Below, one piece after another: positions 55,671 through 63,957 of a stretch of DNA of 64,000 nucleotides. The DNA comes from Trinickia mobilis (GTDB lineage Bacteria > Pseudomonadota > Gammaproteobacteria > Burkholderiales > Burkholderiaceae). The position numbers and the translations under genes are program-made. A model generated the notes under the pieces. The model did not search any database. It saw only the letters and a list, made by a program, of their open reading frames with translations, and was not told the DNA's origin. Numbering within the stretch: position 1 is the stretch's first letter; each line of letters opens with the position of its first letter. The stretch is taken from NCBI RefSeq assembly GCF_017315705.1, contig NZ_JAFLRF010000010.1, positions 195,576-259,575 on the forward strand, given 5' to 3'.

Positions 55671-55719
55671 GGTGGGGAATCTGCCGAAAAATGCGTGGAA
55701 AGAGGCGTCGAAACGTTCG

Positions 55720-55725
55720 ATTATA
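55720..55725 (-). promoter_or_regulatory. valS -10 element
   Basis: A consensus TATAAT on the minus strand stands 50 bases before the valS start. No strong -35 is evident. Confidence 0.45.
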
Positions 55726-55839
55726 AAGGCTCGTCCGAGGCGCAGGGCCGGGAGGGCCGAGAGCGGCGGCGAGGCTCGCGCGAGCGCGTTTGCCCGCCGT
55801 GCAATCGAGCGCCGCAGGAACTGCCGGCCGCCCGGGACT

Positions 55840-55845
55840 TATAAT
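55840..55845 (+). promoter_or_regulatory. uvrD -10 element
   Basis: A consensus TATAAT 71 bases before the uvrD start, in the divergent valS-uvrD interval. The -35 is poor, and no LexA-type CTGT-N8-ACAG box is seen. Confidence 0.45.
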
Positions 55846-55916
55846 GTGCGACTCGCCGCCATGCGCGTTTCTCGCGCGCTGTATTGGCCGCTCTGCTCGT
55901 CATTGACCGCTCTCCC

Positions 55917-58289
55917 ATGCCCGAACTGCTTGCGAACCTGAATCCCGAACAACACGCCGCCGTCACGCTGCCGAACGAACCCGCGCTGATCCTGGCCGGG
56001 GCCGGCAGCGGCAAGACGCGCGTGCTGATCACGCGCATCGCGTGGCTGATCCAGCATGGGCTCGCGTCGCCCGCGACGGTGCTCGCCGTCACGTTCACGA
56101 ACAAGGCCGCGCGGGAGATGATGGCGCGCCTGTCGGCGCTGTTGCCGATCGATACGCGCGGCATGTGGATCGGCACCTTCCATGGCCTGTGCAACCGGAT
56201 GCTGCGCGCGCATCACCGCGACGCAGGGCTGCCCGCCACGTTCCAGATCCTCGATACGGCGGATCAGTTGTCCGCGATCAAGCGCCTCCTGAAGGGCCTG
56301 AACGTCGACGACGAGAAATATCCGCCGAAGAACCTCCAGTACTTCATCAACAACGCCAAGGAGCAGGGGCTGCGGCCCGAGCACGTCGACGCGTCCGACA
56401 GCTTCAATCTCAAGTTCGTCGAGCTGTATCAGGCGTACGAGCAGCAGTGCCAGCGCGAGGGCGTGGTCGACTTTCCGGAGCTGCTGTTGCGCTGCTACGA
56501 ACTGCTCGCGCACAACCCGCCGCTGCGCGCCCACTATCAAGCGCGTTTCCGGCACATTCTCGTCGACGAGTTCCAGGACACCAACAAGCTCCAATACGCG
56601 TGGCTCAAGCTGCTCGCGGGCGAATTGAACGCAAACCCGAACGCGATCTTCGCAGTCGGCGACGACGACCAGTCGATCTATGCGTTTCGCGGCGCGAACG
56701 TCGGCAACATGCGCGACTTCGAGCACGAATTCAAAGTGCGGCATCTGATCAAGCTCGAGCAGAACTACCGCTCGCACGGGCATATTCTCGATGCCGCCAA
56801 TCAGCTGATCGCGAACAATTCGCGGCGGCTCGGCAAGAACCTGCGCACCGACGCGGGCCACGGCGAACCGGTGCGCGTCTACGAGGCGGCAACCGATTCG
56901 CAGGAAGCCGGCTGGATCGTCGAGGAGATCAAGGCGCTGATCAACAGCGGGCTCGCACGCGGCGAGACCGCCGTGCTCTATCGCAGCAACGCGCAGTCGC
57001 GCACGATCGAGCACACGCTCGTCAACGCGGGCATCGCGTACCGCGTGTATGGCGGACTGCGCTTTTTCGAGCGCCAGGAAGTCAAGCACGCGCTCGCGTA
57101 TCTGCGCCTCATCGACAACCCCAACGACGACACCGCGTTCGCGCGCGTCGTCAACTTCCCGGCGCGCGGCATCGGCGCGCGCTCGATCGAACAGCTCGCG
57201 GACGCCGCGCGTCTGTACAACTGCTCGATGGCGGCGGCGATTCCGTACGTGACCGGCAAGGCGGGTTCGAGCTTGGGCGCGTTCGCGAACCTGATCGCGA
57301 AGATGCGTGCGCAAACGCAGCAGATGAGCTTGCCGGAAACGGTCGAGTACGTCGTGCGCGCGAGCGGTCTCGCGGACTTCTATCAGAACGAGCGCGAAGG
57401 CCAGGACCGCCTCGAGAACTTGCAGGAACTCGTGAACGCGGCGACGGCGTTCGTGAGCGAAGAGGGCTATGGGATCGATACGCCGGCGCGCTCGATTCCG
57501 CTGCGGCCGGGCGCCACCGCGGCGCCCGAGATCGCGGCGGTGCCGGGCGATCCGGCAGCCGTCGTGCTCGATCCGGCCGGCCTCGCCGACCCCGCGCAGA
57601 ACCCCGACACCATGACGCCGCTCGCGGGCTTTCTGTCGCACGCCTCGCTCGAAGCGGGCGACAACCAGGCGCAAGCGGGCCAGGACGCCGTGCAGTTGAT
57701 GACGGTGCACGCGGCGAAGGGGCTCGAGTTCACGGCGGTCTTCATCACGGGTCTGGAAGAGGGGCTGTTCCCGCACGAGAACAGCGCGCTCGAACAAGAC
57801 GGGCTCGAGGAAGAGCGGCGGCTCATGTACGTCGCGATTACGCGGGCGAAGGAGCGGCTCTATCTGTCGTTTGCGCAGAGCCGGCTGCTGCATGGGCAGA
57901 CGCGCTACAACATCCGCTCGCGCTTTTTCGACGAGCTGCCGCAGGAAACGCTCAAGTGGCTCACGCCCAAAGTCGAGCCGGGCGCGCGTTGGGGCGGCCG
58001 CTCGGACAGCGCCGGCTGGGGCCGCGACTGGTTCGCGCGTCCCGATCGCCGGGAAGGTTATTCCGGCGGGGCGCTCGAGCAAGCGCCGCTGCCCGCGTTC
58101 GCCGATAAGCAGCGCGCGGGCGAAACGGGCTTCAAGATCGGCCAGCCCGTGTTTCACACGAAATTCGGAGAGGGCACGGTGACGGCGCTCGAAGGCAGCG
58201 GCGCCGATGCGCGCGCGCAGGTCAAGTTCAAGCGGCACGGCGAGAAGTGGCTCGCGCTGGCCGTCGCTAAATTGCAGGCGGTCGAATGA
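55917..58289 (+). CDS. uvrD: UvrD/PcrA-type DNA helicase
   Basis: This superfamily I 3'-5' helicase acts in nucleotide-excision and mismatch repair. The 790-residue protein has the Q motif LNPEQHAAV, Walker A AGAGSGKT at 27-34, motif Ia AVTFTNKAAREM, motif II VDEFQDTN, motif III GDDDQSIYAFRGA, motif IV YRSNAQSR, motif V TVHAAKGLEF and motif VI RRLMYVAITRAKERL. The C-terminal tail GQPVFHTKFGEGTVTALEG is the Tudor-like RNA-polymerase-binding motif of UvrD/PcrA rather than Rep. The ATG at 55917 fits the family. mtnN overlaps its stop (ATGA). Confidence 0.94.
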   Translation: MPELLANLNPEQHAAVTLPNEPALILAGAGSGKTRVLITRIAWLIQHGLASPATVLAVTFTNKAAREMMARLSALLPIDTRGMWIGTFHGLCNRMLRAHHRDAGLPATFQILDTADQLSAIKRLLKGLNVDDEKYPPKNLQYFINNAKEQGLRPEHVDASDSFNLKFVELYQAYEQQCQREGVVDFPELLLRCYELLAHNPPLRAHYQARFRHILVDEFQDTNKLQYAWLKLLAGELNANPNAIFAVGDDDQSIYAFRGANVGNMRDFEHEFKVRHLIKLEQNYRSHGHILDAANQLIANNSRRLGKNLRTDAGHGEPVRVYEAATDSQEAGWIVEEIKALINSGLARGETAVLYRSNAQSRTIEHTLVNAGIAYRVYGGLRFFERQEVKHALAYLRLIDNPNDDTAFARVVNFPARGIGARSIEQLADAARLYNCSMAAAIPYVTGKAGSSLGAFANLIAKMRAQTQQMSLPETVEYVVRASGLADFYQNEREGQDRLENLQELVNAATAFVSEEGYGIDTPARSIPLRPGATAAPEIAAVPGDPAAVVLDPAGLADPAQNPDTMTPLAGFLSHASLEAGDNQAQAGQDAVQLMTVHAAKGLEFTAVFITGLEEGLFPHENSALEQDGLEEERRLMYVAITRAKERLYLSFAQSRLLHGQTRYNIRSRFFDELPQETLKWLTPKVEPGARWGGRSDSAGWGRDWFARPDRREGYSGGALEQAPLPAFADKQRAGETGFKIGQPVFHTKFGEGTVTALEGSGADARAQVKFKRHGEKWLALAVAKLQAVE

Positions 58290-59074
58290 GCTCGGAAACG
58301 ATGGAATCGAAACAGCAGCGCCCGCTGGGCGTGCTGGCGGCGCTGCCGCAGGAATTGGGCGACCTCGTCGACGCGATGCGCGCCGAGGGCGGCCTGCGCA
58401 CGGTGACTGTCGGCCGGCGCGACTATCACGTCGGCACCGTGCACCGCGTGCCGTGCGTCGTGACGCTCGCGCGCATCGGCAAGGTTGCGGCCGCGGCCAC
58501 GGCGAGCGCACTGATTCACGTGTTCGATGTCGAGGCGATCGTCTTTACCGGCGTCGCGGGCGGCGTGGGGAGCCACGTGCGCGTCGGCGATGTCGTCGTC
58601 GCGAATGCGCTGCTGCAGCACGATCTCGACGCGTCGCCGCTGTTTCCACGCTACGAGGTGCCGTTGCTCGGCGTGACGCACTTTGCCGCCGATCTTGCGC
58701 TCGCCGATGAACTTGCCGCTGCGTGCGAGCGCTTCGTCGCCGATGAAGGCGCGGCGCTCGCCGAGCAGTTTCGTTTGAACGGCGCGCGCGTGCATCGCGG
58801 GCTCGTGATCAGCGGCGACCGGTTCGTGTCGAGCTCGGAGGAAGTCGGCGCGCTGCGCGCGGCGCTGCCGGAAGCGCTCGCGGTCGAAATGGAAGGCGCG
58901 GCGATTGCGCAGGTCTGCTACGAGCACGACGTCCCGTGCGCGATCGTGCGGACCATCTCCGATACCGCCGACGATCACGCGAGCGCGTCGTTCACGTCGT
59001 TTCTCACCGATATCGCGCACGCGTATTCGTCGGGGATCTTGCGGCGGTTTCTGGAGGCGCGGGCGGGGGCTTGA
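58286..59074 (+). CDS. mtnN: 5'-methylthioadenosine/S-adenosylhomocysteine nucleosidase
   Basis: MTAN splits adenine from MTA, SAH and 5'-deoxyadenosine, recycling by-products of SAM use. The 262-residue protein has LGVLAALPQELGDLV with the catalytic Glu, VFTGVAGGVGSHVRVGDVVV, VISGDRFVSSSEEV, the substrate motif AVEMEGAAIAQVCYEHDVPC, and ISDTADDHAS with the catalytic Asp. It is about 30 residues longer than the E. coli enzyme, mostly in the middle. It overlaps uvrD by four bases, so it is co-transcribed, and it converges with prpE. Confidence 0.9.
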   Translation: MSSETMESKQQRPLGVLAALPQELGDLVDAMRAEGGLRTVTVGRRDYHVGTVHRVPCVVTLARIGKVAAAATASALIHVFDVEAIVFTGVAGGVGSHVRVGDVVVANALLQHDLDASPLFPRYEVPLLGVTHFAADLALADELAAACERFVADEGAALAEQFRLNGARVHRGLVISGDRFVSSSEEVGALRAALPEALAVEMEGAAIAQVCYEHDVPCAIVRTISDTADDHASASFTSFLTDIAHAYSSGILRRFLEARAGA

Positions 59075-59097
59075 GCGGCCGGGCGTCACACGCCCGC

Positions 59098-60993
59098 TCA
59101 ACCTCCAGCGAGCGCCGCACGCAGCATCTGCAACGCCGCCGGATCTTCGATCGTCGGCAAATCCCCCGGATCGCGGCCTTCGGCCAGCGCCGCAATCGCG
59201 CGGCGCAAGAGCTTGCCGGAGCGCGTCTTCGGCAGCATCGCGACAAAGTGCACGCGCGCCGGGCGCCCGATCGCGCCCAGGTGACGGTCGACGGTCGCGA
59301 GCAACGCGGCTTCGAGCTTCTTGCGATCGTCGGGCGCGGCGGCGGCCTGCGCATCGCGCAGCACGACGAACGCGAGCGGCACCTGGCCTTTCTCCGCATC
59401 GGCCACGCCGACCACCGCCACTTCTGCCACCGCCGCGTGGCTCGACAGCGCTTCTTCGATCTCGCGCGTGCCGAAGCGATGGCTCGCGACGTTGATGACA
59501 TCGTCGGTGCGGCCGAGGATCGACACATAGCCGTCGTCGTCCTGAATGCCCCAGTCGAACGTCGAATACACCGGCTGTCCCGCCATCTCCGACCAGTAGG
59601 TATCGACGAAACGCTTGTCGTCGCCCCATACCGTCGCCATGCAGCCGGGCGGCAGCGGATAGCCGAGCGTGACGACGCCTTTTTCGCCGGGCGCGCATGG
59701 CTCGCCGGTCGCCTCGTCGCGCACCACGAGGTGGTAGCCGTAGACCGGCACGCCCGGCGAGCCGAGCTTCGGCGGCAGCGCCTCGACGCCGCGCTGGATC
59801 GCGATGATCGGCCATCCCGTTTCGGTCTGCCAGTAGTTGTCGACGACGGGCTTGCCGAGCGCGTCCTGAATCCAAGCCGAGGTGGGTTCGTCGAGCGGCT
59901 CGCCGGCGAGGAACAGCGCGCGCAGGCTCGACAGATCGGCCGCCTTCAGCAACGCCGGGTCTTGCTTCTTGAGCACGCGCAACGCAGTCGGCGACGTGAA
60001 CATCAAGTTGATCTTGTATTGCTCGACGAGCCGCCACCAGATGCCGCCGTCCGGCCGGAGCGGCGTGCCTTCGTACAGCACGGTCGTGAGCCCGGCGATC
60101 AGCGGCGCATAGATGATGTAGCTGTGGCCGACCACCCAGCCGATATCGGACGCGGTGAACATCGTGTCGCCCGCGCGTCCTTCGAAGATGTACTCCATCG
60201 ACGCGGCGAGCGCGACCGCATAGCCGCCGACGTCGCGCTGCACGCCCTTGGGCCGCCCGGTCGTGCCCGACGTGTAGAGCACGTACGACGGCTCGTTCGA
60301 TTCGAGCCATTCGCACGGCACGTGGGCGTTGAAGTACTGCTCGCGCAGCGGCTCGTAGGCGACCAGATAGCTCGCGTTGAGCCGCTCGGGCGCGAGCTGC
60401 CGGTCGATCAACAGCACGCGCGCGGTCTGGTGCGCGGCGCGCGCGAGCGCTTCGTCGACAAGCGGCGTGTAGTCGATCACCTTGCCGCCGCGCGCGCCGG
60501 CGTCGGCGGTGACGATCAGCGCGGGCGTCGCGTCGTCGATGCGCGCGGCGAGGCTCGCCGCGGCGAAGCCGCCGAACACGACCGAATGGATCGCGCCGAG
60601 CCGCGCGCAGGCGAGCATGGCGAACACCGCCTCGGGGATCATCGGCAGATAGATCAGCACGCGCTCGCCGCGCGCGACGCCGAGCGAGCGCATCACCGCG
60701 GCCATCCGGTTCACTTCGTCGTACAGCTCGGCATACGTGAAGCGGCGCTCGATGCCGGTTTCGGTCGACACGCTGATGAGCGCATCCTGCTGCGCGCGCG
60801 TCGCGAGGTGGCGGTCGAGCGCGTTATGGCACAGGTTCGTGCGGCCGCCGACGAACCAGCGCGTGAAGGGCGGATGGCTAGCGTCGAGCACCGTGTGAAA
60901 CGGCGTCTCCCAATGGATGCGGGCAGCTTCGGCACGCCAGAATTCGCCGGGTTCGTCGATCGAGCGGCGATGGAAATCGCGGTAGCGGGTCAT
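59098..60993 (-). CDS. prpE: propionyl-CoA synthetase
   Basis: PrpE activates propionate to propionyl-CoA, feeding the methylcitrate cycle. The 631-residue acetyl-CoA-synthetase-like enzyme has FWRAEAARIHW, GGRTNLCHNALDRHL, AMP-binding YTSGTTGRPKGVQRDVGGYAVAL, the ACS motif DNYWQTETGWPI, DDVINVASHRFGTREIEE, and the acetylatable catalytic lysine in LPKTRSGKLLRR. The RDVGGY run after the P-loop is characteristic of PrpE rather than Acs. ATG at 60993 is chosen by family; the frame is open 42 codons upstream. No prpBCD genes are adjacent. Confidence 0.92.
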   Translation of the reverse strand: MTRYRDFHRRSIDEPGEFWRAEAARIHWETPFHTVLDASHPPFTRWFVGGRTNLCHNALDRHLATRAQQDALISVSTETGIERRFTYAELYDEVNRMAAVMRSLGVARGERVLIYLPMIPEAVFAMLACARLGAIHSVVFGGFAAASLAARIDDATPALIVTADAGARGGKVIDYTPLVDEALARAAHQTARVLLIDRQLAPERLNASYLVAYEPLREQYFNAHVPCEWLESNEPSYVLYTSGTTGRPKGVQRDVGGYAVALAASMEYIFEGRAGDTMFTASDIGWVVGHSYIIYAPLIAGLTTVLYEGTPLRPDGGIWWRLVEQYKINLMFTSPTALRVLKKQDPALLKAADLSSLRALFLAGEPLDEPTSAWIQDALGKPVVDNYWQTETGWPIIAIQRGVEALPPKLGSPGVPVYGYHLVVRDEATGEPCAPGEKGVVTLGYPLPPGCMATVWGDDKRFVDTYWSEMAGQPVYSTFDWGIQDDDGYVSILGRTDDVINVASHRFGTREIEEALSSHAAVAEVAVVGVADAEKGQVPLAFVVLRDAQAAAAPDDRKKLEAALLATVDRHLGAIGRPARVHFVAMLPKTRSGKLLRRAIAALAEGRDPGDLPTIEDPAALQMLRAALAGG

Positions 60994-61133
60994 GGTCGGC
61001 GGTCCTCGGGGATGTGGGCGGCGCAGCACTCGGTCGGCAGCAGCGGGGCGTCGCGCCTGTGCGCCATGCGCTTCAATGCGTGCCGCAATACAGCATAGGA
61101 CCCGGAGTCGACGGCTCACAACTCGGGTTCACC

Positions 61134-61494
61134 ATGACCGTGTCGCGGATTCCAAGCGGCGCCAGCCGGCCGGCGCTCGCGACCGCCATTCTGATCTCGA
61201 TTTGGCGTAACCTGCAAATTCCGACTCTGGTGTTTCTCGCGAGCATGAATGCGATCCCGGACGCGACCTTCAGGGCCGCCGCGCTCGACGGCGCGAGCGG
61301 CCGCACCCTCTTTCGCCGCATCATGCTGCCGCTTGTCCGGCCGCGACCTGTCGGTTTTCTTCGGAGCGCACGCCGTCGACATGGGCGCGCTGCTCACCGG
61401 GCTCGCGATCTCCGCATGGCCTCTTATCGCCGTCTACTCGCTGTTTTCGGAGCAGTCCGCCGAAGGCCTCACGGCCGGCGCGGTAAAGGGCTGA
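61134..61494 (+). pseudogene. broken sugar ABC permease gene (two fragments, CUT1 family)
   Basis: From 61134 one frame reads ILISIWRNLQIPTLVFLASM, NAIPDATFRAAALDGASGRT and LFRRIMLPLVRP, the EAA loop that docks the ATPase in MalF-type permeases. After about 61345 likeness continues only in the next frame: MGALLTGLAISAWPLIAVYSLFSEQSAEGLTAGAVKG, ending at 61494 with the EGLTAGAVKG tail of MalG-type permeases. The N-terminal helices and the segment between are missing. The simplest reading is a deletion that joined parts of one or two neighbouring permease genes. murQ follows 19 bp later. Confidence 0.75.
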
Positions 61495-61513
61495 GACAAC
61501 GAGGAAATTCGTC

Positions 61514-62398
61514 ATGTTAATGAAGACTGAAATGCCGAATCCGTTGCACACGGAGCTCGATCTCTATTCGGCCGATCACCTGATCGACGTGCTGGTCGAC
61601 GACCAGCTCAACGCCGTGAAGGCGGTTTGGGGGAGCCGGGAGAAGCTGGCCCAGGCGGTCCGCGAGGCGCTCCCCCGGATGCGTGCCGGGGGCCGGTTGA
61701 TTTACGTCGGAGCCGGAACGTCAGGCCGCCTTGGACTGATGGATTCCGTGGAGCTTTACCCGACGTTCTCGTGGCCGAAAAATCGGGCGATTGCGCTGCT
61801 GGCCGGCGGATCGAGAGCGATCTGGGAGTCGATCGAAGGGGCGGAGGACGACGAGCGCCAGGGGGCGTCAGACTTCCTGTCGATCAAGCCTGTTGCCAAC
61901 GACGTCGTGCTGGCGATCGCCGCATCCGGCGGCACCCCTTATGTGCTTGGCGCCTTGCGCGCTGCGCGCAAGGCCGGCGCGCTCACAATCGGTCTCGCGA
62001 ACAACCCCGATGCGGCGGTGATTACCGAAGCGCAGATCGGCGTCGCGCTCGACACGGGCCCCGAGGTGATTTCAGGCAGCACGCGTCTCAAGGCCGGAAC
62101 CGCGCAGAAGATCGCGCTCAACAGCTTTTCGAGCGCCTTGATGGTGGGGCTGAACAAGGTGTACGGCAACCTCATGGTCGACTTGCGGCCGACCAATGCC
62201 AAGCTCATCCGCCGCTCGGTCAACCTGACCAGGCATGCCACCGGCGCATCCGACGAACTGGCTCGCCGCACGCTGGAGTCGTGCGGCTTTCAGGTCAAGG
62301 TGGCCATCGTCGCGTTAAAGCGCGGCATCGGCGTGACGGAGGCCGAATCGCAACTGGCGGCAGTCGATGGCAGCGTGCGGCGCGCCATTGCCGGGTGA
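61514..62398 (+). CDS. murQ: N-acetylmuramic acid 6-phosphate etherase
   Basis: MurQ removes lactate from MurNAc-6-phosphate, allowing cell-wall sugar recycling. The 294-residue SIS protein has AGGRLIYVGAGTSGRLGLMDSVELYPTFSW with the catalytic Glu region, IEGAEDDERQGASD with the second Glu, AIAASGGTPYVLGAL and ISGSTRLKAGTAQKIALNSFSSALMV, the MurQ signature. The gene looks intact, with AGGA upstream of the ATG at 61514. Its neighbour is a decayed sugar permease, so it appears to be the survivor of a muropeptide-sugar uptake operon. Confidence 0.92.
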   Translation: MLMKTEMPNPLHTELDLYSADHLIDVLVDDQLNAVKAVWGSREKLAQAVREALPRMRAGGRLIYVGAGTSGRLGLMDSVELYPTFSWPKNRAIALLAGGSRAIWESIEGAEDDERQGASDFLSIKPVANDVVLAIAASGGTPYVLGALRAARKAGALTIGLANNPDAAVITEAQIGVALDTGPEVISGSTRLKAGTAQKIALNSFSSALMVGLNKVYGNLMVDLRPTNAKLIRRSVNLTRHATGASDELARRTLESCGFQVKVAIVALKRGIGVTEAESQLAAVDGSVRRAIAG

Positions 62399-62420
62399 GT
62401 CGAGCGAAGGGCGCGTCGGC

Positions 62421-62453
62421 GCGCGATTGGCCTGCATTCCCCGGTAATCGCGC
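62421..62453 (+). other. stem-loop after murQ
   Basis: GCGCGATT (62421-62428) pairs with AATCGCGC (62446-62453), 22 bases after the murQ stop. There is no T-run. A short inverted repeat ATAGC-AGC-GCTAT (62483-62495) follows in the presumed hcp control region. Confidence 0.45.
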
Positions 62454-62577
62454 TGAGAGGCGCGATTTCGGATAAGTCTTATATAGCAGCGCTATCACTC
62501 TGGATTAGGTTGGCTGGCCGGATCGTTCGCTTGGCGATACCGGTACATGACTGAACAACCTGAAAGGAGTGAGGGAG

Positions 62578-63060
62578 ATGACACGAGATATTTTCTTGAA
62601 GCTCACCGGCATAGACGGCGAATCGATGGATGCAAGTCATCCGAACGAAATCGAGGTGCTGACGTGGGATTGGTCGGTGAGTCAGCAATCCAATATGCAT
62701 GCGGGCAGGGGTAGCGGAGCGGGCAAATGCACCGTTGGCGACCTGACGTTCGAGCACTACATCGATCGCGCCACGCCGAGCTTGGTTCAGTACTGCCTGA
62801 CAGGCAAGCATGTCGACAGCGCGGTGCTGGTGATGCGCAAAGCCGGCGGCAAGCCGCTCGAATACCTGAAGCTCACGATGGGGGATGTGCTCGTTACCCA
62901 AGTGAAGCCAGCCGGCAACGTCAACATGCGCGCTCCGCGCGAAGAAATTCGCTTGTCCTTCGCTCGCGTGAGGCAGGAATCCGTGATTCAGAACGCCGAT
63001 GGCGGCAGCGCCGGGACGGTGAGCATGGGTTACGACATTAAGGCCAATAAGGCAATCTGA
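62578..63060 (+). CDS. hcp: type VI secretion tube protein Hcp
   Basis: Hcp rings stack into the inner tube of the T6SS and carry small effectors in their lumen. The 160-residue protein has the family pattern DIFLKLTGIDGESMDASHPNEIEVLTWDWSVSQQSNM, followed by FEHYIDRATPSLVQYCLTGKHVDSAVLVMRKAGGKPLEYLKLTM and the C-terminal SFARVRQESV. AGGAG precedes the ATG at 62578. It heads a small cassette with an amidase and a candidate immunity gene. No tss structural genes are in the window, so this looks like an orphan hcp cargo locus, unless the main cluster lies just beyond the right edge. Confidence 0.94.
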   Translation: MTRDIFLKLTGIDGESMDASHPNEIEVLTWDWSVSQQSNMHAGRGSGAGKCTVGDLTFEHYIDRATPSLVQYCLTGKHVDSAVLVMRKAGGKPLEYLKLTMGDVLVTQVKPAGNVNMRAPREEIRLSFARVRQESVIQNADGGSAGTVSMGYDIKANKAI

Positions 63061-63076
63061 CGACGGGAGGGATGCC

Positions 63077-63673
63077 ATGCTGTTTATTTCGAAAAATGGG
63101 CATGTGGATGCGGAACGCATCATCGTGAAAGTTTTTCCGGCGATTGAGCGCGCATCGATGAATGTCGTGAACGGTATTGTGGTGCATCAAACAGATAGTT
63201 ACAAACTTGATAGCGTGTTTAATAGTTATAAAGATAAGGGTGCTAACGGTGCACATTTCTTAATTGATAAAAATGGAGAAATTTATCAAACGGCTTCCTT
63301 GTTCAGGCGGACAAATCACGTGGGAAGAATGCAATCTCGCTGCATCGTAACGAAAAAATGTACTCCTGCTGAACTTAAGGCGGCAATCGGAGCGAGTAAA
63401 AGCCCTGTTGCGCTAACAAAGCACGAAATGAAAAAGAGCTTCCCTGATCGCTTTCCGTCAAATGAGGATTCCATCGGGATAGAGCTGGTGGGGAAGGCGA
63501 TTGGCCCTGAAAAGCAGGAAGTGTATGAAGCGGTGACGGATCAGCAGAACGCTTCGCTAAAATGGCTGATCGGAGAGCTGGTCGATACTCTAAATGTTTC
63601 GATTCGGGAAGTTTATAGACACCCGGAAATCGGGCGTAAAAATTTAACCGAGGCGGGTACAGCAAAATGGTAA
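63077..63673 (+). CDS. Amidase_2/PGRP-type peptidoglycan amidase, probable T6SS effector
   Basis: The 198-residue protein has the N-acetylmuramoyl-L-alanine amidase fold: GIVVHQTDS (zinc His37), GAHFLIDKNGEIYQ, NHVGR (His81), DSIGIELVG (Glu136) and the C-terminal zinc motif YRHPEIGRKNLTEAG (His182). In most relatives this last motif reads GRKxDPG; here the Asp position is Glu192. There is no signal peptide, as expected for a toxin delivered by Hcp. GGGAGG stands before the ATG, 16 bp after hcp. The DNA is far richer in A+T than the rest of the window (40 G+C in 63181-63300, my count). Likely target: stem-peptide attachment in rival cell walls. Confidence 0.8.
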   Translation: MLFISKNGHVDAERIIVKVFPAIERASMNVVNGIVVHQTDSYKLDSVFNSYKDKGANGAHFLIDKNGEIYQTASLFRRTNHVGRMQSRCIVTKKCTPAELKAAIGASKSPVALTKHEMKKSFPDRFPSNEDSIGIELVGKAIGPEKQEVYEAVTDQQNASLKWLIGELVDTLNVSIREVYRHPEIGRKNLTEAGTAKW

Positions 63674-63957
63674 CTCATATTTGCCGTCACGCTCTAAGTG
63701 CGCTGATTGCCATGAGTCTGACTTCTTTTTCGCAAAACAGTCATTCGAGAGCAATTGTCCGACTGACCATCGAAAAGGTCGGGCTGAGCAAGAACGAAAA
63801 CGACAGAGGAATTGTTGATGCATGCAAGGAGTTCAGGCCCACCTTAAAGCAAGTGCACGGGTATTTTAATAAGGCTTATCCTGTGGAGAGTTACATAGGA
63901 ACAACCGAACGTTATTCGGATTGCGGTAGTGTGCGGAGATATGTGCAAGAAGGCTGA
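63667..63957 (+). CDS. putative exported immunity protein for the amidase effector
   Basis: The 96-residue product has an N-terminal signal-like segment (HALSALIAMSLTSFSQNSHS) and a mature part with two cysteines (VDACKEFRPTLKQVHGYF and YSDCGSVRRYV) that could form a disulfide in the periplasm. Its start overlaps the amidase stop by seven bases, the tight coupling typical of T6SS effector-immunity pairs, and export to the periplasm is where protection from a wall amidase is needed. I recognise no named domain; the function is inferred from position. The last 43 bases of the window show no further gene. Confidence 0.65.
   Translation: MVTHICRHALSALIAMSLTSFSQNSHSRAIVRLTIEKVGLSKNENDRGIVDACKEFRPTLKQVHGYFNKAYPVESYIGTTERYSDCGSVRRYVQEG

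Noticed and set aside
55839..58511. A minus-strand open frame of 890 codons opposite uvrD and mtnN
   Set aside because: Same cause. All helicase motifs are on the plus strand, and the antisense product has no recognisable motif.
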